From Pontibacter chinhatensis (lineage in GTDB: Bacteria > Bacteroidota > Bacteroidia > Cytophagales > Hymenobacteraceae), in contig NZ_FOOT01000014.1 in NCBI RefSeq assembly GCF_900113285.1, forward strand, positions 1 to 37,411: a stretch of 37,411 nt of DNA, in the 5' to 3' direction. The first letter of the stretch is position 1, and each line of letters opens with the position of its first letter. The position numbers were made by a program, and so were the translations under genes. Of this stretch, positions 25,793-32,079 are shown one piece after another. The notes below the pieces were generated by a model that did not search any database, was not told the DNA's origin, and saw nothing but the letters and a program-made list of their open reading frames with translations.

Positions 25793-26590
25793 ATGAAGAT
25801 TGTTTTAAAGGCTGTTATACTTTGTTGCGCACTGGGAGTCGCCTGTTCTGAGCCCGTTTGGGCTGAGGGAGGTGCATCCGGCAACAACGAGCTTTTGAAG
25901 AAGGCGGAGCAGCTTTTAAGCGATTATAAAGAGTCCGAGGCGCTGCAGATTTACGAGCAGGTGTTGGCAGAGTCTCCCGATAATGTGGAGGTGCTGTGCA
26001 AGGCAAGCTTACTGCATAGCCGCATCGGCGAGCGGTTTCTGGACGAGACGCACAAGCAGGAGCACTTTCTGAAGGCAAAGCAGTATGCCCTGAAGGCCTA
26101 CGAGCTTCACCCGGAGGATGCGGAGCCGAATTACGCGATGGCTTTGGCCATAGGAGCGAAGGCCATGACTTCCGGACCGAAGGAGCGCCTGCAAAACTTT
26201 CATCAGATGAAGTCTTTTGTGGACGCCGCACTGGCTGACGACAGCCAGCATGCCGGATCCTGGCACTTGCTTGGCCGCTGGTATTTCAAAATGGCAAACC
26301 TTAACTTTGCTGAGAAGACTGCTTCGAAGGTGTTTTTCGGAGGCGTGTGCGGCGAGGCGACGAATGAATTAGCGGCTGAGGCCATCGAGAAGGCAATTGC
26401 GTACGACCCGGACAACATAGCGTATTACTATGATTTGGCCAATATCTACAAAGAGATGAAAAACACAACGTCCTGCATCAACACCTTGCAACAAGCCCTT
26501 ACGCTCACCCTCGCCACGAAGGAGGAGCTGGAGCTTAGCAGGCGATGCAGCATGTTGTTACAGGAGCAGCAGCAAAAGCAGAAGCTCTAA
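25793..26590 (+). CDS. Exported TPR-repeat protein
   Basis: A 265-residue protein with a signal sequence (MKIVLKAVILCCALGVACSEPVWA), so it is probably periplasmic. Cys near the cleavage region does not give a good lipobox, so a soluble form cut after VWA is more likely. The mature part has TPR-type helical hairpins: LLKKAEQLLSDYKESEALQIYEQVL, then AKQYALKAYELHPEDAEPNYAMALA, and a last pair with YDPDNIAYYYDLANIYKE. The GxW motif in SWHLLGRWYF resembles the TPR proteins of the RMD1-like group. ATG 25793 is preferred over an upstream TTG at 25745 because it heads the signal peptide. A strong terminator follows at 26607. Its role is unknown, most likely protein-protein scaffolding. Confidence 0.75.
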   Translation: MKIVLKAVILCCALGVACSEPVWAEGGASGNNELLKKAEQLLSDYKESEALQIYEQVLAESPDNVEVLCKASLLHSRIGERFLDETHKQEHFLKAKQYALKAYELHPEDAEPNYAMALAIGAKAMTSGPKERLQNFHQMKSFVDAALADDSQHAGSWHLLGRWYFKMANLNFAEKTASKVFFGGVCGEATNELAAEAIEKAIAYDPDNIAYYYDLANIYKEMKNTTSCINTLQQALTLTLATKEELELSRRCSMLLQEQQQKQKL

Positions 26591-26606
26591 CTGTATAAAG
26601 ACACAC

Positions 26607-26640
26607 AAAAAGCCTGCGCCTATCCGGTAGCAGGCTTTTT
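26607..26640 (+). terminator. Terminator after the first TPR gene
   Basis: A perfect 11-bp stem (26607-26617 and 26630-26640) with a 12-base loop ends in T5, followed by GTTTT. It ends the transcript of the exported TPR protein. Confidence 0.9.
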
Positions 26641-26700
26641 GTTTTACGGCAACACCTTTGCTTCCTGCGTTAGTTGTGTTTCTATTTAGGTAAAATGTCT

Positions 26701-26708
26701 TAATTTAG
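26701..26708 (+). promoter_or_regulatory. Putative -7 element before the TPR lipoprotein gene
   Basis: TAATTTAG sits in the same 12-base context as the element before parE. It lies about 54 bases upstream of the ATG at 26762. Confidence 0.35.
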
Positions 26709-26761
26709 CGCAGGCAAAGTATAAGGGCACTTTTGCCAGATTTAACGTTAGCCGGTAATAG

Positions 26762-27841
26762 ATGCGGATTTGGAGTTTGGTGCTAGTGGTGCTGTCGGTT
26801 GGCCTGGCCTCCTGTGCTACAGAAGAGGGTAGCCGGGAGCGGATGGTAGATCTGCAGCAGGTAAAGGACGACCCGGAGGCGCAGCTTCAAAACCTGAACA
26901 TAGCCATAGAGAACTCCAGACGCGACGGAAGCTTGTATGCCCGCCGTGCGGTGGTGTTGCTGCAGAAAGGGGAGTTGGAGAAAGCGCTGGAAGATGCGGA
27001 GGAGGCCGTGAGGTTGACCAAAAACGAGCCGGCCAGTCTGTTTGTGAAAGCGCAGGTGCTGCGCGCCATGGGCAAACCGCAGGAAGCCCTGCCGCTAGCT
27101 TTAACGGCGGAGCGCAACTCGTACCAAAGTGCCTCCCTGTACGTGCTGCTTAGTGAGTTATACTTACAGCGCAAAGAGTATGAAAAGGCCATGGAGTACA
27201 TTCTGAAGGCCCAGGAGCTTTCGCCTGTGAACGAGTTCGTTTTTTATTACAAAGGCCGTGTGCAGGAAGCATCCGGAGACTCAGCAGAAGCTGTGCGCAA
27301 CTATAAACTGGCCCTGGAGCAGGCACCTGAATTTATGCAGCCGCAGCGGGAGCTAGCAGCCATCCTGATTGATAAGGGAGAGTATAATACGGCAAAACCA
27401 TACTTGCTGCAGGCGCTTAAATCGTCTCCTGACGATGCCAAGCTCTGGTATAACCGCGGGCTGGTCTATCAGCAGGAACAGCGACAGGACAGTGCCGTGC
27501 TTGCTTATAACAAGGCCGTAAGTATAACTGATACCTTATCGGCGGCCCATTACCGGCTGGGTGTTTACCAACTGGCCCAAGGGTATGATTTTGAGGCGAT
27601 GGAGCACCTGGAGAAGGTGTACAAAGTATACCGCAACAACCCGGACTACCTGGTGACACTGGCTACTGCCTTTGAGCGCAACGGCCTGTACACCAAAGCG
27701 CTTTCGATGTACCAGCGGCTGCTGCGGGTTGACCCCAAGGCAACGTATGCCAACCGGTCCATCGCCAGATTAAAGTATAGAATTGCAAGACCAATGCCTG
27801 ATAGTGCAGCTGTACGCCTACAGGAACAGATAGAAAGATAA
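26762..27841 (+). CDS. TPR-repeat lipoprotein
   Basis: A 359-residue lipoprotein: the signal peptide ends in the lipobox LASC with Cys at residue 19, so it is anchored on a periplasmic membrane face. The rest is at least seven TPR hairpins, for example ARRAVVLLQKGELEKALEDAEEAV, LYLQRKEYEKAMEYILKAQEL, LWYNRGLVYQQEQRQDSAVLAYNKAV and YRLGVYQLAQGYDFEAMEHLEKV. TPR lipoproteins of this size often scaffold envelope complexes or resemble BamD/NlpI, but no specific partner can be named. The stop is 6 bases before thrS, so the two may be co-transcribed. ATG 26762 directly begins the signal. Confidence 0.85.
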   Translation: MRIWSLVLVVLSVGLASCATEEGSRERMVDLQQVKDDPEAQLQNLNIAIENSRRDGSLYARRAVVLLQKGELEKALEDAEEAVRLTKNEPASLFVKAQVLRAMGKPQEALPLALTAERNSYQSASLYVLLSELYLQRKEYEKAMEYILKAQELSPVNEFVFYYKGRVQEASGDSAEAVRNYKLALEQAPEFMQPQRELAAILIDKGEYNTAKPYLLQALKSSPDDAKLWYNRGLVYQQEQRQDSAVLAYNKAVSITDTLSAAHYRLGVYQLAQGYDFEAMEHLEKVYKVYRNNPDYLVTLATAFERNGLYTKALSMYQRLLRVDPKATYANRSIARLKYRIARPMPDSAAVRLQEQIER

Positions 27842-27847
27842 ACCACT

Positions 27848-29785
27848 ATGATCAACATCACACTGCCAGATGGTTCGGTGCGCCAGTTTGAAAGCGGCGT
27901 AACCAGCCTTGAGATCGCACAGAGCATTAGCGAAGGCTTGGCTCGTAACGTGCTTGCTGCCAAAGTAAACGGAGCTGTTTGGGATGCCACGCGCCCCATC
28001 AGCGAGGATGCGACGGTGCAGCTGCTCACCTGGAACGATGACGAGGGTAAAAACACCTTCTGGCACTCCTCTGCCCACTTGCTGGCCGAGGCTTTGGAGG
28101 ACATGTATCCGGACGTTAAATTCGGTATCGGTCCTCCGGTAGAGAATGGCTTTTACTATGACGTGGACCTAGGCGAGCACCACCTGTCGCCCGAGGATAT
28201 CACCAAGCTGGAGCAGAAGATGCTGGAACTGGCCCGTCAGAAGAATGAGTATAAGCGCAGCGAAGTATCAAAAGCGGACGCAATTGAATATTTCACTAAG
28301 AAGGGGGATGAGTATAAGCTGGACCTGATAAAGGACCTGGAGGACGGAAGCATCACTTTCTACGAGCAGGGTAACTTTGTGGACCTTTGCCGTGGTCCGC
28401 ACATCCCGAATACCGGCTTTATTAAAGCGGCCAAGGTAATGAACATTGCCGGCGCGTACTGGCGCGGCGATGAGAAGAACAAGCAGCTGACCCGCATCTA
28501 TGGCGTAACCTTCCCGAAACAAAAGGAGCTGACTGAATACCTCGAGCGACTGGAAGAGGCCAAGAAGCGCGACCACCGCAAGTTGGGCAAGGAACTGGAG
28601 CTGTTCGCCTTCTCTGAGAAGGTGGGCATGGGTTTGCCGCTGTGGCTGCCGAAAGGGACTTTGCTGCGCGAGCGCCTGGAGCAGTTTATGCGCAAGGCGC
28701 AGGTAAAAGCTGGCTACCAGCCGGTAGTTACCCCACACATTGGCAGCAAGGAGCTGTATGTAACGTCCGGGCACTACGAGAAGTATGGCGCTGACTCCTT
28801 CCAGCCGATCAAGACGCCGAACGAGAACGAGGAATTCTTGCTCAAGCCAATGAACTGCCCGCACCACTGCGAGATCTATAAAACACGTCCGCGCTCCTAC
28901 AAAGAGCTGCCCGTGCGCCTGGCGGAGTTCGGTACCGTATACCGTTATGAACAAAGCGGCGAGTTGCACGGTTTAACCCGTGTAAGAGGCTTTACGCAGG
29001 ACGATGCCCACATCTTCTGCCGCCCGGACCAGGTGAAGGAGGAGTTTATCAAGGTAATTGACCTGGTGCTTTACGTGTTCAAGGCCCTCGGCTTTGATGA
29101 CTATACTGCGCAGATTTCCCTGCGCGATCCGGAGAACAAAGCAAAGTACATTGGCACCGACGAAGTATGGGAGAAGGCCGAAAGCGCTATTATAGAGGCT
29201 GCTGCCGAGAAAGGACTGCGCACTGTAACCGAACTGGGCGAGGCTGCGTTTTACGGACCTAAGCTCGACTTTATGGTGAAGGATGCCCTTGGCCGTAAGT
29301 GGCAGCTGGGAACTATTCAGGTAGATTATAACTTACCAGAAAGATTCCAGCTCGAGTACATCGGCGCTGATAACCAGAAACATCGCCCGGTGATGATCCA
29401 CCGCGCACCGTTTGGCTCGCTTGAGCGCTTCGTGGCGGTGCTGATAGAGCACTGCGGCGGTAATTTCCCACTGTGGCTGAGCCCGGAGCAGATTGCTATA
29501 CTTCCAATTTCTGAGAAGTACCACGAGTATGCCCAGCAAGTGTATGACCAGCTGCAGCAGGACGACATCAGAGGCTACGTGGATAACCGCGACGAGAAGA
29601 TTGGCCGTAAGATTCGCGATGCTGAGGTGCGCAAGGTGCCCTACATGCTGATAGTAGGGGAGAAGGAGCAGGAGAACGGTGCTGTCTCTGTCAGAAGGCA
29701 CGGTGAAGGAGATCTTGGCTCCATGTCAGTGGAGGAGTTCGGTACCCTTTTTCAGCGCAAAATCGCTGAAATGCTGAACAATTAA
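27848..29785 (+). CDS. thrS: Threonine--tRNA ligase
   Basis: A 645-residue cytosolic class II synthetase that charges tRNA-Thr. The N-terminal TGS domain (ITLPDGSVRQFE) is followed by the tRNA-SAD editing domain with HSSAHLLAEA and the HxxxH-type editing centre. The catalytic domain has motif 2 TRVRGFTQDDAH. The zinc ligands Cys337, His388 and His518 lie in MNCPHHC, DDAHIF and MIHRAPFGS. The anticodon-binding domain is at the end (YVDNRDEKIGRKIRDAEVRKVPYML). Full length and intact. It heads the classical thrS-infC-rpmI-rplT cluster. Confidence 0.98.
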   Translation: MINITLPDGSVRQFESGVTSLEIAQSISEGLARNVLAAKVNGAVWDATRPISEDATVQLLTWNDDEGKNTFWHSSAHLLAEALEDMYPDVKFGIGPPVENGFYYDVDLGEHHLSPEDITKLEQKMLELARQKNEYKRSEVSKADAIEYFTKKGDEYKLDLIKDLEDGSITFYEQGNFVDLCRGPHIPNTGFIKAAKVMNIAGAYWRGDEKNKQLTRIYGVTFPKQKELTEYLERLEEAKKRDHRKLGKELELFAFSEKVGMGLPLWLPKGTLLRERLEQFMRKAQVKAGYQPVVTPHIGSKELYVTSGHYEKYGADSFQPIKTPNENEEFLLKPMNCPHHCEIYKTRPRSYKELPVRLAEFGTVYRYEQSGELHGLTRVRGFTQDDAHIFCRPDQVKEEFIKVIDLVLYVFKALGFDDYTAQISLRDPENKAKYIGTDEVWEKAESAIIEAAAEKGLRTVTELGEAAFYGPKLDFMVKDALGRKWQLGTIQVDYNLPERFQLEYIGADNQKHRPVMIHRAPFGSLERFVAVLIEHCGGNFPLWLSPEQIAILPISEKYHEYAQQVYDQLQQDDIRGYVDNRDEKIGRKIRDAEVRKVPYMLIVGEKEQENGAVSVRRHGEGDLGSMSVEEFGTLFQRKIAEMLNN

Positions 29786-29849
29786 GAAAAGTATTTTCAT
29801 TTTGATAGATAATTTGCGATATTCGCAACCTAATTGTAGAATTTAAATT

Positions 29850-29857
29850 AAGGAGGT
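29850..29857 (+). promoter_or_regulatory. Strong Shine-Dalgarno sequence of infC
   Basis: AAGGAGGT is a perfect anti-Shine-Dalgarno complement placed 6 bases before the ATA start codon of infC. Other genes here, such as rpmI and rplT, have A-rich leaders with no such sequence, so this one is exceptional and decides the start. Confidence 0.85.
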
Positions 29858-29863
29858 ACAACT

Positions 29864-30427
29864 ATAGCTACTACGCAGAACAGGCGCAACATCCCACGCG
29901 GGAAGGTGGAGGAGCCATACAAAGTCAATGAAAGAATAACTGCCAGAGAAATAAGACTGGTGGGCGACAATGTTGAGCAAGGAGTATACTCAGTGAGAGA
30001 TGCTCAAAGAATGGCTAATGAGCAGAATCTTGACCTGGTTGAGATTTCGCCAACAGCTAACCCACCCGTATGCCGCATCATCGATTATTCTAAGTTCAAG
30101 TACGAACAGAAGAAGAAAACGAGGGAGATGAAGGCCAAGCAGCAGAAGGTGGTGATCAAGGAGATTCGTTTTGGTCCGAACACCGACGAGCACGACTTCG
30201 AGTTCAAGCTCAAGCATGCGAAAGGCTTCCTGGAGAGCGGCTATAAAATTAAGTCCTACGTGCACTTTGTGGGTAGAACCATCGTGTTCAAAGAGCGCGG
30301 TGAGATTCTGCTTCTGAAGTTTGCGCAGGCCTTGGAGGATTTAGCGAAAGTTGAGCAGTTGCCGAAACTGGAAGGTAAGCGTATGTTCCTGATTCTGGCA
30401 CCGAAGAATGCTCCTGCGAAAAAGTAA
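29864..30427 (+). CDS. infC: Translation initiation factor IF-3 with an AUA start codon
   Basis: A 187-residue cytosolic factor that binds the 30S subunit, monitors start-codon and initiator-tRNA pairing, and prevents subunit joining. The N-terminal domain has EPYKVNERITAREIRLVGDN and DLVEISPTANPPVCRIIDYSKF; the C-terminal domain has KEIRFGPNTDEHDFEFKLKHA. No ATG, GTG or TTG lies between the in-frame stop TAA 29849-29851 and GTG 29906. That GTG would remove the ordinary N-terminal extension and has no ribosome site. ATA at 29864, 6 bases after AAGGAGGT, gives a protein starting (M)ATTQNRRNIPRGKVEEPY. Rare starts (AUU in E. coli) are the known basis of IF-3 autoregulation, so AUA here most likely serves the same purpose. 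Confidence 0.9.
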   Translation: MATTQNRRNIPRGKVEEPYKVNERITAREIRLVGDNVEQGVYSVRDAQRMANEQNLDLVEISPTANPPVCRIIDYSKFKYEQKKKTREMKAKQQKVVIKEIRFGPNTDEHDFEFKLKHAKGFLESGYKIKSYVHFVGRTIVFKERGEILLLKFAQALEDLAKVEQLPKLEGKRMFLILAPKNAPAKK

Positions 30428-30450
30428 TTTTTTCAATTAATTATATACTC

Positions 30451-30645
30451 ATGCCAAAAGTAAAAACCAAATCTGGTGCAAAGAAGCGTTTTTCTTTGAC
30501 AGGTACTGGCAAAATTAAGCGTAAGCACGCTTACAAGAGCCACATCCTGACGAAGAAGACGACGAAGCAGAAGCGTAATTTGACGCACATCGGCCTTGTT
30601 AGCAAAGCTGACGAAGCAAACGTTAAATTCATGCTGAAAATCTAA
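30451..30645 (+). CDS. rpmI: 50S ribosomal protein L35
   Basis: A 64-residue basic protein of the large ribosomal subunit. The pattern MPKVKTKSGAKKRF, then TGTGKIKRKHAYKSHILTKKTTKQKRNL, covers the whole L35 family. It lies 23 bases after infC in the conserved infC-rpmI-rplT order. The leader is A/T-rich with no Shine-Dalgarno, in contrast to infC. In other bacteria L20 represses this operon; no obvious L20-binding pseudoknot can be read here by eye. Confidence 0.97.
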   Translation: MPKVKTKSGAKKRFSLTGTGKIKRKHAYKSHILTKKTTKQKRNLTHIGLVSKADEANVKFMLKI

Positions 30646-30660
30646 TTCTGCGACAGAATT
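30644..30660 (+). promoter_or_regulatory. Hairpin between rpmI and rplT
   Basis: A 7-bp perfect stem (AATTCTG 30644-30650, CAGAATT 30654-30660) with a CGA loop begins at the rpmI stop codon. No T run follows, so it is unlikely to terminate transcription. It may stabilise or process the message in the 103-base rpmI-rplT spacer. Confidence 0.4.
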
Positions 30661-30748
30661 AGTAAAGGTTAATCATTAGTACGAACCCGGTATCTGGTCC
30701 TAAGAAAGATTTAAGTATAAATCACCAGCCGCCAAAACTTTTAACAAA

Positions 30749-31093
30749 ATGCCAAGATCGGTAAACGTCGTAGCAGCACGACACAGAAGAAAAAAAATAA
30801 TGAAAATGGCCAAAGGTTACTTTGGCCGTCGCAAGAACGTTTGGACAGTTGCGAAAAACGCGGTAGAAAAAGGTTTGCTGTATGCTTACCGCGACAGAAA
30901 AGCTAAGAAGAGAGACTTCAGATCCCTGTGGATCCAGCGTATCAACGCCGGTGCTCGCGAGCATGGCTTGTCTTACTCTTCTCTGATGGGTGGCCTGAAG
31001 AAGGCTAACATCGACCTGAACCGCAAAGTACTTGCTGACCTGGCGATGAACCACCCAGAGGCTTTCAAAGCTATCGTTGACAAAGTAAAGTAA
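30749..31093 (+). CDS. rplT: 50S ribosomal protein L20
   Basis: A 114-residue, very basic large-subunit protein needed early in 50S assembly. The family signatures MPRSVNVVAARHRRKKIMKMAKGYFGRR and YRDRKAKKRDFRSLWIQRINAGAREHGLSYS are complete. It lies 103 bases after rpmI and is followed by a strong terminator, so it closes the operon. The spacer holds one AAGTATA (30713-30719) and a small hairpin. Confidence 0.98.
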   Translation: MPRSVNVVAARHRRKKIMKMAKGYFGRRKNVWTVAKNAVEKGLLYAYRDRKAKKRDFRSLWIQRINAGAREHGLSYSSLMGGLKKANIDLNRKVLADLAMNHPEAFKAIVDKVK

Positions 31094-31115
31094 TTTACTT
31101 TCAGATATATTACAG

Positions 31116-31146
31116 AAGGGCTTAGCTGCACGCTAAGCCCTTTTTG
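31116..31146 (+). terminator. Terminator of the thrS-rplT operon
   Basis: An 11-bp perfect stem (31116-31126 and 31132-31142) with a 5-base loop runs into TTTTTG. This ends the ribosomal-protein operon. Confidence 0.92.
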
Positions 31147-31380
31147 TTTTTATACTTTGCTGGGCATGCGTTTTGAGGAAGTATAGATATGTGTGTGCAG
31201 ACCCATTTCTGCACCTGCACTAGTTGCATAAGCAAGTATAAATCTGGCCTTGGTTTATACTTTATAAGATGGAGGAAATAGGTGCTTGTGCAGAATTTCT
31301 ACCCGTTCAAGTGAATAACTCATACCAGCATTCCATAGCAAACTAGTCCCATTTGTAGTACCGGGTCCAACCACCCCTAA

Positions 31381-31402
31381 CCCCTCCTTATCCAAGGAGG
31401 GG
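31381..31402. repeat. Palindrome CCCCTCCTT/AAGGAGGGG
   Basis: A 9-bp perfect stem (31381-31389 and 31394-31402) with loop ATCC. It is preceded by ACCACCCCTAA, a context I recall from interspersed repeats in Bacteroidota. Confidence 0.75.
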
Positions 31403-31480
31403 AGCGTGAATTTACTATAGATGAATTATAAGTTTCATAGTTGCTGAAAGTCACCGCGCATAAGTATAAACCCACCCCAG

Positions 31481-31496
31481 CCCCTCCGAGGAGGGG
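31481..31496. repeat. Palindrome CCCCTCC/GGAGGGG
   Basis: A 7-bp stem (31481-31487 and 31490-31496) with loop GA, preceded by CCCACCCCAG. It is a diverged relative of the palindrome at 31381-31402. Confidence 0.7.
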
Positions 31497-31525
31497 AATT
31501 GTCTTCAGGCGATTACACCCCTATG

Positions 31526-31541
31526 GTCCCCTCAAGGGGAC
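31526..31541. repeat. Palindrome GTCCCC/GGGGAC
   Basis: A 6-bp stem (31526-31531 and 31536-31541) with loop TCAA, immediately followed by a TATACTT copy at 31546-31552. Confidence 0.6.
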
Positions 31542-31586
31542 AGTTTATACTTATCGCATAGCAAAGGCAGAAGCTATCGAAATGCT

Positions 31587-31800
31587 TCCCAGCCTTCGGG
31601 TTGAGCGCCTTGTGAGATCCGGTGCCCGGTGAGGGCATGCTGAGCGGCAGCGAGGCAAGGAGGGAACACCGCGCGATGCCCGAAGGCGAGGCCTCCCGGC
31701 CTGGGAGGGCAGAAAGCAGTAAATGAAACGAGCCGCTAGTGGGAACTAAAGGATGAACGGCAGCTAGTAAGGATAGCCTAGTTCAAGTGGAAGGAAGCAA
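31587..31800. ncRNA. GC-rich foldable element, possible structured RNA or retroelement fragment
   Basis: A 214-base block without AAGTATA motifs or a gene. GCCTTCGGG (31592-31600) is perfectly complementary to CCCGAAGGC (31679-31687), extended by TCCCA/TGGGA (31587-31591, 31702-31706). Inside, GGGCAT (31633-31638) pairs with ATGCCC (31676-31681, partly competing with the outer stem) and GCCC/GGGC with each other (31624-31636). AGGCC-TCCC-GGCCT (31689-31702) and GCCG/CGGC (31732-31763) add further hairpins. The purine-rich run of small stems recalls the 5' part of a group II intron, but no reverse transcriptase or domain V is visible. Strand and function are unknown. Confidence 0.35.
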
Positions 31801-31894
31801 GTGCTATGGGGAAAGTTTTAACAGGCAAGTATTAAAGTATAATATATAGCTTATCAAGCCAGTCAAGTCAGAGACTCGACATCATTGTAAAACA

Positions 31895-31910
31895 CAAGTC
31901 TGAAGACTTG
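31895..31910. repeat. Palindrome CAAGTCT/AGACTTG
   Basis: A 7-bp stem (31895-31901 and 31904-31910) with loop GA. It lies 34 bases before a second, longer palindrome that shares the ACTT/AAGT core. Confidence 0.7.
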
Positions 31911-31944
31911 CGCCAGAAAGATCAAGTATAAAAGTATGGTCTAT

Positions 31945-31962
31945 GCGGACTTGGAAGTCCGC
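31945..31962. repeat. Palindrome GCGGACTT/AAGTCCGC
   Basis: An 8-bp perfect stem (31945-31952 and 31955-31962) with a GG loop. With the preceding palindrome it forms a pair of hairpins around the AAGTATA copy at 31924-31930. Confidence 0.7.
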
Positions 31963-32014
31963 AGCAGAATTCCTTCCGGACAAGGATGTTCGGATCAGCT
32001 ATTCAGAACATAAA

Positions 32015-32053
32015 TCCCCTGAAACGGACATTGACTCTGCCAGCTCCAGGGGA
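32015..32053. repeat. Inverted repeat TCCCCTG/CAGGGGA
   Basis: Arms 32015-32021 and 32047-32053 with a 25-base loop. It is followed at once by two TATACTT copies (32056 and 32075) at the accC stop. Confidence 0.55.
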
Positions 32054-32079
32054 ATTATACTTTATAATTCGGATTATAC

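Larger units (their letters stand above)
31143..32079. repeat. Gene-free island of short palindromes and AAGTATA motifs
   Basis: About 940 bases between rplT and accC have no credible gene. They contain ten copies of AAGTATA/TATACTT and at least six short perfect inverted repeats (listed separately), plus one GC-rich foldable block at 31587-31800 that lacks the motif. The mix looks like nested insertions of several small repeat families. A plus-strand open frame at 31441-31632 runs straight through three of the repeats and is rejected as a gene. Confidence 0.8.

Noticed and set aside
29906..29908. GTG as the infC start
   Set aside because: It removes conserved N-terminal residues and lacks a ribosome site, whereas ATA 29864 has AAGGAGGT at ideal spacing.
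31441..31632. 63-residue plus-strand open frame in the palindrome island
   Set aside because: It runs through three palindromes and two motif copies, has no family resemblance and is explained by the repeats.
31143..32079. CRISPR array in the repeat-rich region
   Set aside because: The repeats are short palindromes of different sequence with irregular spacing; there are no equal-length direct repeats with unique spacers and no cas genes.
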